Shown: in pieces, positions 51,127-59,747 of the stretch
Position numbering within the stretch: position 1 is the stretch's first letter
How the letters are laid out: each line of letters starts with the position of its first letter
DNA from: Cryobacterium roopkundense
GTDB lineage: Bacteria; Actinomycetota; Actinomycetes; Actinomycetales; Microbacteriaceae
DNA length: 64,000 bases
Reading direction: 5' to 3'
Assembly (NCBI RefSeq): GCF_014200405.1
Contig: NZ_JACHBQ010000001.1
Coordinates: 4,030,001 to 4,094,000 of the forward strand
The notes under the pieces: model-generated
The model's input: the letters and a program-made list of their open reading frames with translations, nothing else
What the model was told of the DNA's origin: nothing
The model's database searches: none
Made by a program: the position numbers and the translations under genes

Positions 51127-51156
51127 GGGCCGAGGGCCGTGGGCCGTGGGCCGTGG
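51127..51156. repeat. Heptanucleotide tandem repeat (GGGCCGT)3 plus one variant
   Basis: GGGCCGA at 51127-51133 is followed by three perfect GGGCCGT copies (51134-51154) and GG. It ends 11 bp before the sigma-factor stop codon, in the intergenic region between the sigma gene and the peptidase operon. Confidence 0.85.
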
Positions 51157-51167
51157 CAGGGGGCTGG

Positions 51168-52115
51168 CTAGTCGGCGAGGTAGCTCTCGAGCCGCGGTAC
51201 GCGAAGCAGGATCAGGGCGCGCTTCTCGATTTGTCGCACACGTTCCCGGGTGACCCCGTGAATGAGGGCGAGTTGGTCGAGGGTGTGGGGATCATTCCCC
51301 TGTAGCCCGAAACGCGCCTCGACGATCGCTCGCTCGCGCAGCGGGAGGGTGGCGAGGGCGCGCGTGATGTCGTGACTCTGCATGGCCTGGGCCGCGTATT
51401 CCTCCGGCTGCGGCAAATCGTCGTCGACGATGAGTTCGGAGATGATGCCCGTGCCGTCGCCGACGGGGGTGTGCAAGGACAGCGGCTCCATGTCGTAGCG
51501 CAGGAGCTTCGTGACCTCCGTGGCTCCGAGCTGAGTGGCCGCGGCGAGCTCGAGCACGGTCGGCACGCGGTCGAGGGAGCCGGTGAGTTCGCGCTCGGCG
51601 CGCTTGACCCTGTTGAGTTTCTCCGCGGTGTGCGCGGGAATCCGGATCATGCGCGCCTTGTCTGCGATGCCTCGGTGAATGGCCTGGCGGATCCACCAGG
51701 TGGCGTAGGTGGAGAATTTGTAGCCCGTGGTGAAGTCGTACTTCTCGACCGCGCGAACCAGACCGATGTTTCCGTCCTGCACGACGTCCATGATCGGAGT
51801 GCTCCGACCCGAGTAGTGCTTGGCGATGCTCACAACCAGGCGAAGGTTGCACTCGATGAAGCGGTTGCGGGCGCGCTGGCCGTCATTGACGAGCCAGGTC
51901 AGTTCGCGCCGGAGGGTCGCGTCGCACTCTGAGCCGGTGAGGCGCGCCTCCGCGAAGAGGCCCACTTCGATGCGGCGGGCCAGTTCGACCTCCTGATCGG
52001 CAGTGAGCAGGGAGCCAGCACCCAGGCGGCGCAGATACGCGCCGAAGGCATCCGTCGAAGCATAGTCGGGTGTGGAACTCGTGGCGAATGTCGACCGGGC
52101 CGTTGAGGGGGTCAT
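51168..52115 (-). CDS. RNA polymerase sigma-70 factor, group 2 (HrdB/SigB-like)
   Basis: The 315-residue sigma factor has regions 1.2 (FGAYLRRLGAGSLLTADQEVEL), 2 (CNLRLVVSIAKHYSGRSTP, DVVQDGNIGLVRAVEKYDF, STYATWWIRQAIHR), 3 and 4 (LDQLALIHGVTRERVRQIEKRA). It lacks the long N-terminal region 1.1 of the primary sigma factor, so it is a non-essential principal-like sigma recognising -35/-10 promoters close to the housekeeping consensus. Confidence 0.92.
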   Translation of the reverse strand: MTPSTARSTFATSSTPDYASTDAFGAYLRRLGAGSLLTADQEVELARRIEVGLFAEARLTGSECDATLRRELTWLVNDGQRARNRFIECNLRLVVSIAKHYSGRSTPIMDVVQDGNIGLVRAVEKYDFTTGYKFSTYATWWIRQAIHRGIADKARMIRIPAHTAEKLNRVKRAERELTGSLDRVPTVLELAAATQLGATEVTKLLRYDMEPLSLHTPVGDGTGIISELIVDDDLPQPEEYAAQAMQSHDITRALATLPLRERAIVEARFGLQGNDPHTLDQLALIHGVTRERVRQIEKRALILLRVPRLESYLAD

Positions 52116-52271
52116 GAGAGGTGCCCTTCACTGAAAGAGTGGATTGTTCCCATGGCTCGAGTGTCGTGAATCCCGTATGGCCGGGGTAGGGTCTAACGTC
52201 CCGCAAAGGGCCCATTTACATTCTGTGACCGATCTGATATGTAGGTGTCACACAGAGAATGGAGCCATGAC

Positions 52272-52748
52272 ATGAGCGCATTCGCATCGGCCCGCCGCGC
52301 TGCGGTGCCGCAACCCCCACGCAACGAAATCGACGGAAAGCCGCGGCCCGTGCTCGGGGTGTTGAACGACCTCGCAGCCTACCTGCCCACTGAGGGGATC
52401 GCGGTGTATATTGCCGTGGTCGCGTTCGGATCCGGACTCAACAGTCCTGCGGTGCCCTGGATCGCCCTGGCCGCGGCCGTGCTCCTCAACGGCATCGTCT
52501 CGATTGTGGTCTACCGCTCGCTGATCGACCCGAACGACCGCCCGGGCGCGACGCGGCTGTCGCTGCTGGTCGTGGTCACGAGCGTGCTCTCGACGGTCTA
52601 CATCGCCTCGCTCGAGGGCAATCCATTCCAGGTGAGCCTGGGGTGGAACCTGATCTGGCCGGGCATTGTCGCCATCGTCCTCGTTGCTGTGATGCCGTTC
52701 CTGGCTCCCGTGCTCGGGCTGCGGCGGCGCGAACTCGACACGCACTAG
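52272..52748 (+). CDS. Four-TM membrane protein of unknown function
   Basis: The 158-residue product has a short cytoplasmic N-terminus and about four hydrophobic segments (LPTEGIAVYIAVVAFGSGL, IALAAAVLLNGIVSIVVYR, LSLLVVVTSVLSTVYIASL, IVAIVLVAVMPFLAPVLGL). The ATG at 52272 (MSAFASARR) is preferred over one nine codons upstream. It is divergent from the sigma-factor gene. No family name is supported. Confidence 0.65.
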   Translation: MSAFASARRAAVPQPPRNEIDGKPRPVLGVLNDLAAYLPTEGIAVYIAVVAFGSGLNSPAVPWIALAAAVLLNGIVSIVVYRSLIDPNDRPGATRLSLLVVVTSVLSTVYIASLEGNPFQVSLGWNLIWPGIVAIVLVAVMPFLAPVLGLRRRELDTH

Positions 52749-52772
52749 TCCCGCGAACTCGGCCGAAAGGCT

Positions 52773-53801
52773 CTAGCGGGTCACGACGACCTTCACCTCT
52801 TCGCCGCCCGACGACGCGGCGAAAGCTTCGGCGACCTCGGTGAGGGGGAAGCGGCTCGTGACGAAGTCGTCGACCCGAATCTCGCCGGAGCGGATGATCT
52901 CGATCGCCTCGGCGTAGTCCTCCGGCAGGTAGGTAGCGCTGCCCTGAATGCGCAACTGGTGGTCCTGCACCTGAGGAAGCGGCACGAGCACCGCCCGGGC
53001 GGGAACACCGACGATCATGACGGTACCGGCCCTGGATGCGAGCTGGATGGCCTGGTCGAGCGTGGACTGGATGGCGACGCAGTCGAAGACGACGTCGGCG
53101 CTTTCCCCCAGCGCGGCGAGGATCTCCGTGACGGGGTCTGGCCCGGTGGCATCGACGACGGCGTCGGCGCCGAGGCGAGCGGCGCGTTCACGTTTGCTCG
53201 CGAGCATGTCGGTCATCACGATGGTGCGCGCTCCCGCGTGCCGAGCGGCGGCCAGCACCAGCAGGCCGATGGTGCCGGCGCCGATGATCACCACGGCCTT
53301 CTCGCGCACGCCTCCGGAGAGTCGCACTGCATGCACCGGCGTCGCGAGAGGTTCGATCAAGGCCGCCTGCAGGTCGGAGAGTTCGGCGGGCACGACGTGC
53401 AGCCGGTTGGCCGGCACTGTGAAGAAGTCAGCCATGCCGCCCTGCTCGTAGCCGCAGCCGAAGAACCGCAGGTTCTCGCAGAGATTGCTGCGCTCGGTGC
53501 GGCACATCTTGCAGGTCCAGCACGGGAGGGTGGGCTCAACGGTCACCCGGTCGCCCACCGACACGAGGGACGTGTCTGCGCCGAGTTCGCGAACGATTCC
53601 GACCACTTCGTGACCCGGAAAGTAGGGAAGCGGAACGAACGGATGCCGACCGTGCGCGGCATGGGTATCCGACCCGCACACTCCGCTCACGGTCATCTCC
53701 ACGAGGGCTTCCCCGGGCAGCGGGCGGGGGACCGGCGCGTCGACGAGCACGATTTCGTCGGCGCGAACGACGACGCGCTTCATGAGAACAACAGTGTTCA
53801 T
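52773..53801 (-). CDS. Zinc-dependent alcohol dehydrogenase (polyol dehydrogenase-like)
   Basis: The 342-residue medium-chain dehydrogenase has the catalytic-zinc motif GVCGSDTHAAHGRH, GHEVVGIVRELG, the four structural-zinc cysteines (CWTCKMCRTERSNLC) and the NAD-binding GAGTIGLLVLAA. It resembles sorbitol/L-threonine-type enzymes and should oxidise a polyol of this locus. AGGTGG lies 5 nt before the ATG at 53801. It follows the first DeoR gene on the same strand, separated by 57 bp with a G10 run. Confidence 0.85.
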   Translation of the reverse strand: MNTVVLMKRVVVRADEIVLVDAPVPRPLPGEALVEMTVSGVCGSDTHAAHGRHPFVPLPYFPGHEVVGIVRELGADTSLVSVGDRVTVEPTLPCWTCKMCRTERSNLCENLRFFGCGYEQGGMADFFTVPANRLHVVPAELSDLQAALIEPLATPVHAVRLSGGVREKAVVIIGAGTIGLLVLAAARHAGARTIVMTDMLASKRERAARLGADAVVDATGPDPVTEILAALGESADVVFDCVAIQSTLDQAIQLASRAGTVMIVGVPARAVLVPLPQVQDHQLRIQGSATYLPEDYAEAIEIIRSGEIRVDDFVTSRFPLTEVAEAFAASSGGEEVKVVVTR

Positions 53802-53846
53802 GAAAACCACCTGGATCTTTCAGGGTAGGAGATGTGGGGGCGTACC

Positions 53847-53856
53847 GGGGGGGGGG
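53847..53856. repeat. Homopolymer G10
   Basis: Ten consecutive G lie 2 bp after the DeoR stop codon, between the DeoR gene and the polyol dehydrogenase gene start. Being outside coding sequence it could only affect message structure or spacing. Confidence 0.75.
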
Positions 53857-53858
53857 CG

Positions 53859-54623
53859 TCAGACGACGACGAGTTCGGGGCCGACTGCTCCGAGTCGCTG
53901 CAGTTCCAGGGAATCGGCGCCGTCGTCGGTGATGAGAATGTCGAATTCGGTGGCGTCGGCGACGTGGCAGAACGAGTTGTGCCCGATCTTGCTCGAGGTG
54001 ATGGCCAGCACGCGGCGACGGCCGGAGAGCATCATGGCTCGTTTGACCTCCGCCTCGTCGGGAATCGTGGTGGTGAGTCCCTGCGCGGCAGTGAGACCGT
54101 TTCCGCCGACCACGGCGAGGTCGACGTTGAGCTCGCTGATGCGCTGCCGGGTCCACTCGTCGACGGCGCCCTGGGTGAGGCTGCGCACCCGGCCAGGGAG
54201 TGCCAGCACGGTCAGCAGCGGCTTCTGCGAGAGCAGGCGCACGGCGGGCAGATTGTTGGTGACTACGATCAGCTCGCGGTCGTCGGGAAAGAGCGACGCG
54301 ATCACCAGGGTGAGCGAGCCGGAGTCGAGCAGCACGACCCCGTCCGTTGGCAGCTCCTGAAGAACGCGCCGGGCGATCCGATGCTTCTCCGGGGCGTCCT
54401 TGAGCTGGCGTTGCGCCAGGGCGAGTTCGAATGGCGTGCTCTGGGTGAGGCGCGCGCCGCCGTGCTGGCGACGGATCAGCCCCTGACGTTCGAGGACGGC
54501 CAGGTCGCGCCGAATCGTTTCCGAGGTCACCTGCAGCGCGTCGCTCGCGGCGGAAACGGTGATTTCACCGTCTCCAGCCTGGGCGAGTGCGATGATCGCG
54601 GACTGTCGCTCTGCGGGGTACAT
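53859..54623 (-). CDS. DeoR/GlpR-family transcriptional regulator
   Basis: The 254-residue product has an N-terminal DeoR helix-turn-helix (residues 1-55; ITVSAASDALQVTSETIRRDLAVLERQGLIRRQHGGARL) and a C-terminal sugar-phosphate-binding domain (about 75-250) of the DeoR-C/ISOCOT fold. The ATG at 54623 (MYPAERQSAI) is the family-typical start; an upstream extension of 16 residues is rejected. It is divergent from the ABC uptake operon and likely senses a phosphorylated catabolic intermediate. Confidence 0.88.
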   Translation of the reverse strand: MYPAERQSAIIALAQAGDGEITVSAASDALQVTSETIRRDLAVLERQGLIRRQHGGARLTQSTPFELALAQRQLKDAPEKHRIARRVLQELPTDGVVLLDSGSLTLVIASLFPDDRELIVVTNNLPAVRLLSQKPLLTVLALPGRVRSLTQGAVDEWTRQRISELNVDLAVVGGNGLTAAQGLTTTIPDEAEVKRAMMLSGRRRVLAITSSKIGHNSFCHVADATEFDILITDDGADSLELQRLGAVGPELVVV

Positions 54624-54708
54624 GGCTCGACTGTAGCCGTCGCACATCCGTTTCGCCCGATTCTGTGGCAAATTTCACTCCCAAAACATATATTCGGGCA
54701 CAGAAAGT

Positions 54709-54735
54709 CACAAAAGCGTCTCAAATCCACAAAAA
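54709..54735. promoter_or_regulatory. Direct repeats CACAAAA, candidate DeoR operator
   Basis: CACAAAA at 54709-54715 and CACAAAAA at 54728-54735, 19 bp apart, lie in an unusually AT-rich stretch between the divergent DeoR and ABC lipoprotein genes. A-rich direct repeats are common DeoR-family sites. A -10-like TATTGCAGAAT follows at 54737. Confidence 0.4.
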
Positions 54736-54815
54736 GTATTGCAGAATCAACAGGTACGGGTCGATAGTGGTCCATACGAAGTCCACAAGGACGTGTCGAC
54801 GATGAAGAGGCCCCG

Positions 54816-56189
54816 ATGATGAAGTCTTATCCCCCGATGAAGTCTTACTCCGTGAAGAAGCGGATGCTACTGAGCGCAGTGGCATTCTCGTCCGTCGGCG
54901 TGCTCCTGGCCGGATGCAGCGGAGCAGGCGGCGCAGCCACCGAAGACGGCCCCGTGAGCCTGACCCTCGCCACCGTGAACAACCCGCAGATGAAAGACAT
55001 GGAAGAGCTCAAGGGTGCCTTCGAAGAGGCCCATCCCGACATTACCGTGAACTTCGTCTCGATGGAGGAGAACGACCTGCGCGACGCCGTCACCAAAGAC
55101 GTGGCGACTCAGGGTGGCCAGTACGACATCGTGACCGTCGGCAGCTACGAGGTACCGATCTGGGGTCAGAACGATTGGCTCGTCGACCTCGGTCCTCTCG
55201 CCGAGGCCGACACTGCCTACAACGTTGACGACCTGCTGCCGCCCGTGCGCGAAGCCCTCACCGTCGATGACAGCCTCTACGCCGTGCCCTTCTACGGTGA
55301 GTCCTCCTTCCTCATGTACAACCAGGAAATGTTCGCCGCCGCCGGCCTCTCCATGCCGACCAACCCCACCTGGGACGAGGTCGCCGGCTTCGCCCGCACC
55401 CTCAAGACCGACGACGTGGCCGGCATCTGCCTGCGTGGCAAGCCCGGCTGGGGCGAACTCTTCGCCCCGCTGACCACCGTGGTGCAGACCTTCGGCGGCG
55501 GCTGGTTCGACGAGGACTGGAACGCCACCGTGAACAGCCCCGAGTTCACCGAGGCCGTCACCTTCTACACCGACCTGGTCAAGGACGCCGGCGAAGCCGA
55601 CCCCGTCTCAACCGGTTTCACCGAGTGCCTCAACCTGTTCTCGCAGGGCAACGCGGCCATGTGGTATGACGCCACGAGCGCCGCCGGCCCCCTCGAAGCC
55701 GACACCTCCGCCGTCGCCGGCAAGGTCGGCTACGTGCACGCCCCGGTCAAGGAAACGGATGAAGCGGGCTGGCTCTGGGCCTGGAACCTCGCCATCCCGA
55801 ACACCAGTACCAAGCAGGACGCGGCGTGGGAGTTCGTGAGCTGGGCCACCAGCACCGAGTACATCGACCTGGTCGGAACCACCCTCGGCTGGGAGCGCGT
55901 GCCCCCGGGATCGCGCACCTCGACCTACGAGAACCCCGACTACCTGGAGGCCGCCGCCGCCTTCGCGCCGATCACGAAGGACATCATGCTCGCGGTCAAC
56001 CCGACGCAGCCCGGTGTGAACCCGCAGCCGTGGGTCGGCATCCAGTACGTCACAGTGCCGGAGTTCCAGGACCTGGGCAACCAGGTCTCGCAGAACATCG
56101 CCGACGTCTTCGCCGGCCGCGACACCGTGGAGAACGTGCTCGACAAGGGCCAGGAGCTGGCCACCACGGTCGGCGACGCCCAGAAATAG
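54816..56189 (+). CDS. Sugar/polyol ABC transporter substrate-binding lipoprotein
   Basis: The 457-residue family-1 extracellular binding protein has a signal peptide with the lipobox LLAGC and the mature-domain features VSLTLATVNNPQMKDMEELK and AAMWYDATSA, close to the SmoE/MtlE sorbitol/mannitol binding proteins. It delivers polyol to the two permeases. The 5' end contains a short duplication (ATGAAGTCTTA at 54819-54829 and 54837-54847), giving three possible ATG starts; the signal peptide is complete from any of them. Confidence 0.88.
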   Translation: MMKSYPPMKSYSVKKRMLLSAVAFSSVGVLLAGCSGAGGAATEDGPVSLTLATVNNPQMKDMEELKGAFEEAHPDITVNFVSMEENDLRDAVTKDVATQGGQYDIVTVGSYEVPIWGQNDWLVDLGPLAEADTAYNVDDLLPPVREALTVDDSLYAVPFYGESSFLMYNQEMFAAAGLSMPTNPTWDEVAGFARTLKTDDVAGICLRGKPGWGELFAPLTTVVQTFGGGWFDEDWNATVNSPEFTEAVTFYTDLVKDAGEADPVSTGFTECLNLFSQGNAAMWYDATSAAGPLEADTSAVAGKVGYVHAPVKETDEAGWLWAWNLAIPNTSTKQDAAWEFVSWATSTEYIDLVGTTLGWERVPPGSRTSTYENPDYLEAAAAFAPITKDIMLAVNPTQPGVNPQPWVGIQYVTVPEFQDLGNQVSQNIADVFAGRDTVENVLDKGQELATTVGDAQK

Positions 56190-56303
56190 GAGTACCCGCA
56201 CCAGAGGCACCACGCGGGCGGTTCCAGAGTTATCGCTGGAACCGCCCCCGCCCCGGTATAGACCCGTACCTCTTCCATCAGTGTCGAGAAAGAGACCTAA
56301 AAC

Positions 56304-57299
56304 ATGACCGCGACTGACGTGACGGCAACTGCGGAGGCGACCCGGCAGGGCGCCCCCGGCCTGCCCCCGAGAGAGCCTCGATCCGAGTTCGGCCGCCGGC
56401 ATAAGCCGGAACTGAGTGCCGGGCAGAAGCAGGCCCTGCGGCTGGCCCGCACTCTGGTCTGGCCCGCGATCGTCGTGGCGATCCTGGTGACGCAGATCCC
56501 GTTCCTGGTCACGATCTACTACTCCTTCCAGAACTGGAACCTGATGCGGCCCGGCAGCCGCGGCTTCGCCGGCTTCGACAACTACATCACCGTGTTCACC
56601 GGCGGGGCGTTCCTGCAGTCGCTGTCAGCGACCGTCGTGATCACCGGATCCTCGATCGTGCTGTCCGTGCTCTTCGGCCTCGGCATTGCCCTGCTGCTCA
56701 ACCGCACGTTCGTCGGACAGGGTTTGGCCCGCACGCTCGTGATCACGCCGTTTCTGATGATGCCGGCCGCGGCGGCCCTGATCTGGAAATGGTCCATGCT
56801 CGACGCCAACGTGGGCATGGTCAACTGGGGCCTCTCGGTGCTGGGAGTCGATCCCGTGCAGTGGAACACCGACTTCCCGGCCCTCACCGTGATCATGGTG
56901 CTCACGTGGCAGTACACGCCCTTCATGATGTTGATATTGCTCGCCGGGCTGCAGAGCCAGAGCAAGGAAACCCTCGAAGCGGCATCCGTTGACGGCGCCG
57001 GCCCCATCCGCAGCTTCTTATACATGACGCTGCCGCACCTGCGCCAGTACATCGAATTGGCCGTGTTGCTCGGCGGCATCATGTTGCTGCAGGTCTTCGA
57101 CCCCATCGCCATCATGACCCGCGGCACGGGCGGCACGAAAACACTGTCGTACTTGCTGTACGAACGAGCATTCGTCGGCCTCGAGATCGGCGAGGCCGCC
57201 GCCTACGGCGTGATCACAGTCCTGCTGACCATCATCGTGGCCAGTGTCGCGCTGCGCCTGCTGTTCAAGATCTTCTCCACTGAAGGGGCCAAATCATGA
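56304..57299 (+). CDS. Polyol ABC transporter permease 1
   Basis: The 331-residue MalF/UgpA-type permease has six or seven hydrophobic segments and the EAA loop EAASVDGAGPIRSFLYMTLPHLR. It forms the channel with the following permease. It overlaps the next gene by 4 nt (ATGA). No ABC ATPase is encoded in the locus; a shared MsmK-like ATPase encoded elsewhere is expected. Confidence 0.9.
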   Translation: MTATDVTATAEATRQGAPGLPPREPRSEFGRRHKPELSAGQKQALRLARTLVWPAIVVAILVTQIPFLVTIYYSFQNWNLMRPGSRGFAGFDNYITVFTGGAFLQSLSATVVITGSSIVLSVLFGLGIALLLNRTFVGQGLARTLVITPFLMMPAAAALIWKWSMLDANVGMVNWGLSVLGVDPVQWNTDFPALTVIMVLTWQYTPFMMLILLAGLQSQSKETLEAASVDGAGPIRSFLYMTLPHLRQYIELAVLLGGIMLLQVFDPIAIMTRGTGGTKTLSYLLYERAFVGLEIGEAAAYGVITVLLTIIVASVALRLLFKIFSTEGAKS

Positions 57300-58171
57300 G
57301 TACGTCTGTCGTCAGCGCACCCCGCGCCGTGCCCGCCCGCCGCCGCACGAGGCAGATGCGGCACCGCGCCAGCAGTGCCGCCCTCACGGCGTTCACCTGG
57401 ATCGTTACGCTCGGCTTCTTCTTTCCGGTGGCCTGGATGGTCTTCACGGCCTTCAAGACGGAGGCCGCAGCGGCCACGAGCACTCCCACGATATTCACCT
57501 CACTCTCGTTCGACAGGTTCGCCGAGGTGCTCGACCGTGGCTTCGGCGTGTACCTGCTCAACTCGCTCACCGCGAGCGTGATGAGCACCGTGATCGTGCT
57601 GCTGCTCGCCATCCCGGCCGCCTACGGCCTCTCGATCCGGCCGATCATCAAGAGCACCGACGCGCTGTTCTTCTTCATCTCCACCCGCTTCATGCCCATC
57701 GCCGCTGCGATTATCCCCATTTACCTGTTGCTGCAGAACTTCGGCCTGCTCGACAACATTTCGGCGCTGAGCATTCTGTACGTGGGTATGAACCTGCCGC
57801 TCGCCGTGTGGATGATGCGATCCTTCTTCAGCGAGGTGCCGCTCGAAATCGTAGAGGCCGCTCAGATCGACGGCGCCAACTTCTTCACCGAGCTGGTGCG
57901 GGTGGTCTTGCCGATCGTCGCTCCCGGCATCGCCGCCGCCGCGTTGATTTGCTTCATCTTCGCCTGGAACGAGTACTTTCTGGCCAGCCTCCTCACGTCC
58001 ACTATGGCCCGAACCACGCCGCCCTTCCTCGGCAGCTTCGTGGACGGCCGCGGTCAGTTCCTCGCGGTGCTCTCGGCGGCCTCCACCCTTGCGGTGCTGC
58101 CAGTGGTTCTCGCCGGCTGGCTGGCGCAGAAGCGCCTCGTGACCGGCCTGGCGATGGGTGCCATCAAATAG
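57296..58171 (+). CDS. Polyol ABC transporter permease 2
   Basis: The 291-residue MalG/UgpE-type permease has six hydrophobic segments and the EAA loop EAAQIDGANFFTELVRVVLPIVAPG. It pairs with permease 1. Gene order (binding protein, permease, permease) matches SmoEFG/MtlEFG systems. Confidence 0.9.
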   Translation: MSTSVVSAPRAVPARRRTRQMRHRASSAALTAFTWIVTLGFFFPVAWMVFTAFKTEAAAATSTPTIFTSLSFDRFAEVLDRGFGVYLLNSLTASVMSTVIVLLLAIPAAYGLSIRPIIKSTDALFFFISTRFMPIAAAIIPIYLLLQNFGLLDNISALSILYVGMNLPLAVWMMRSFFSEVPLEIVEAAQIDGANFFTELVRVVLPIVAPGIAAAALICFIFAWNEYFLASLLTSTMARTTPPFLGSFVDGRGQFLAVLSAASTLAVLPVVLAGWLAQKRLVTGLAMGAIK

Positions 58172-58227
58172 CAGCATCCGCTTCGGGTCGGGCACAATGG
58201 AACTTTTCACAGCAGGGAGGGCAGGCA

Positions 58228-59031
58228 ATGGCCAAGGCAGCAGAGAATGACGGCACGGCTCCCGGACGGGCCGCCCAGGAGCGACGCAACAGAATCATGG
58301 TCATGCTCCGGGAGGCGGGCCGGGTCGACGTGGGCGAGGTCGCGGAATCACTCGCCGTGGCCGACGAGACCGTGCGCCGAGACCTGCGCGCCCTCGAAGA
58401 CGAGGGTCAGCTGCGCCGCGCGCACGGCGGGGCGATCCTGGCATCCGCTCTCACAGTGGACCTGCCGCAGTTCATCGCCCCCGACCTGGCCGAGCATCCC
58501 GTGGCGAGCCGGGCCGCCGAGCTGTTGCCGGCGGCCGGCATCGTGTTCATCGATTCCGGCGCCGTGGCGGAAGCCCTGGCAGCCCTCGTGCCCAACACCG
58601 CAGAGCTCCAGGTCGTGACGACGTCGATTCCGGTGGCGCTCGTGGCGAGTCGGCACCCCGACCTCGTGGTCTACAACCTGGGCGGTGCCGTCAATCCTCG
58701 CGACGACTCGCAATCCGGCCAGTGGACGCGCGAGGCGCTCGAACACATCCGTATCGACACTGCATTCCTGTCGGTGTCGGGCATCTCGAGTGATGGCTAC
58801 CTGCTCGCTGCCGACCCCAAGGCGGCGCGCATCAAGAGCGCAGTGGTGGCAGCTTCGGAGCGCGTGGTGCTGATCGCAGAGCACGGCCAGCTCGAACGAA
58901 ACGGCATGGTGAAATTCGCCCAGCTGAGCGAACTCGATCACCTCGTCGTCGACGCCCGCACGAGCGACGTCGTTCTCTCGCTGGCAGCGGATGCCGGCGT
59001 GCCGGTTCTCGTGGCCGAGGCCGCAACGTGA
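58228..59031 (+). CDS. Second DeoR/GlpR-family regulator
   Basis: The 267-residue product has the DeoR HTH (residues about 20-75; GRVDVGEVAESLAVADETVRRDLRALEDEGQLRRAHGGA) and a C-terminal sugar-phosphate domain. GGGAGG lies 7 nt before the ATG at 58228. It is within the polyol operon, and its TGA overlaps the GTG of the HAD gene. It is a separate protein from the first DeoR regulator, so the locus has two potential sensors. Confidence 0.88.
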   Translation: MAKAAENDGTAPGRAAQERRNRIMVMLREAGRVDVGEVAESLAVADETVRRDLRALEDEGQLRRAHGGAILASALTVDLPQFIAPDLAEHPVASRAAELLPAAGIVFIDSGAVAEALAALVPNTAELQVVTTSIPVALVASRHPDLVVYNLGGAVNPRDDSQSGQWTREALEHIRIDTAFLSVSGISSDGYLLAADPKAARIKSAVVAASERVVLIAEHGQLERNGMVKFAQLSELDHLVVDARTSDVVLSLAADAGVPVLVAEAAT

Positions 59032-59747
59032 CACCGGTCCCCGGCGTCTACGGGGCGCAGGGGCTGCTCTTCGATTGTGATGGTGTGCTGGTGGACTCCG
59101 ATGAGGCCGCCGCAGAGGCGTGGAATGCCTGGGCCCGCGAGTACGCGCCCGGCTTCGACTTTGAGCGGGACATCGTGCATGGTCGGCCCGCCAGGGACAC
59201 GATCGCCGAACTCGTGCCGTCCGTCGACCGCTCCCGCGCTGTGCACGCCCTCATGCTGCGCGAGGTGGAGACCGCCGCGATGGTGCGCGCCCTCCCCGGC
59301 GCACTCGAACTCCTGACAAGCCTGCCGGCCACGGGGTGGACGGTGGTCACTTCCGGTGTGCTGCTCGTGGCCCAGGCTCGGCTGCGCGCGGCCGGCCTGC
59401 CGTGTCCGCACGCTCTCGTGACCGCAGACGACGTGCGCCACGGCAAACCCGCGCCGGATCCCTACCGACTGGGTGCACGCCGACTCGGAGTTCCCGCCGC
59501 CCGCACAGTGGTCTTCGAAGATGCCGACGCCGGAGTGAGGTCCGCGCGCTCCGCCGGCGTGGGCCTCGCTGTCGGCGTCGGTGACCGCGGGTTGCACACC
59601 TCGGCACACGTCGTCGTGGCTGACCTGAGCGGTATCCGCTTCGACGGCACCCAGCTCGACCTGCGCGGTGCGCGCCAGTTGCGCGCGCCCTCAGCCCTTC
59701 TTGAACACACCGAAACTGGAGAAGACCGTCATGACCGCATTGCGTAA
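59028..59747 (+). CDS. HAD-IA phosphatase/phosphoglucomutase-like hydrolase
   Basis: The 239-residue HAD hydrolase has motif I LLFDCDGVLVDSDEA, motif II VVTSGV, the Lys in GKPAPDPYRLGA and motif IV FEDADAGVRSA. It starts with GTG overlapping the upstream stop. It is close to sugar-phosphate phosphatases of the polyol-phosphatase group and may remove toxic sugar phosphates. Its C-terminus overlaps the next gene by 17 nt. Confidence 0.82.
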   Translation: MTPVPGVYGAQGLLFDCDGVLVDSDEAAAEAWNAWAREYAPGFDFERDIVHGRPARDTIAELVPSVDRSRAVHALMLREVETAAMVRALPGALELLTSLPATGWTVVTSGVLLVAQARLRAAGLPCPHALVTADDVRHGKPAPDPYRLGARRLGVPAARTVVFEDADAGVRSARSAGVGLAVGVGDRGLHTSAHVVVADLSGIRFDGTQLDLRGARQLRAPSALLEHTETGEDRHDRIA

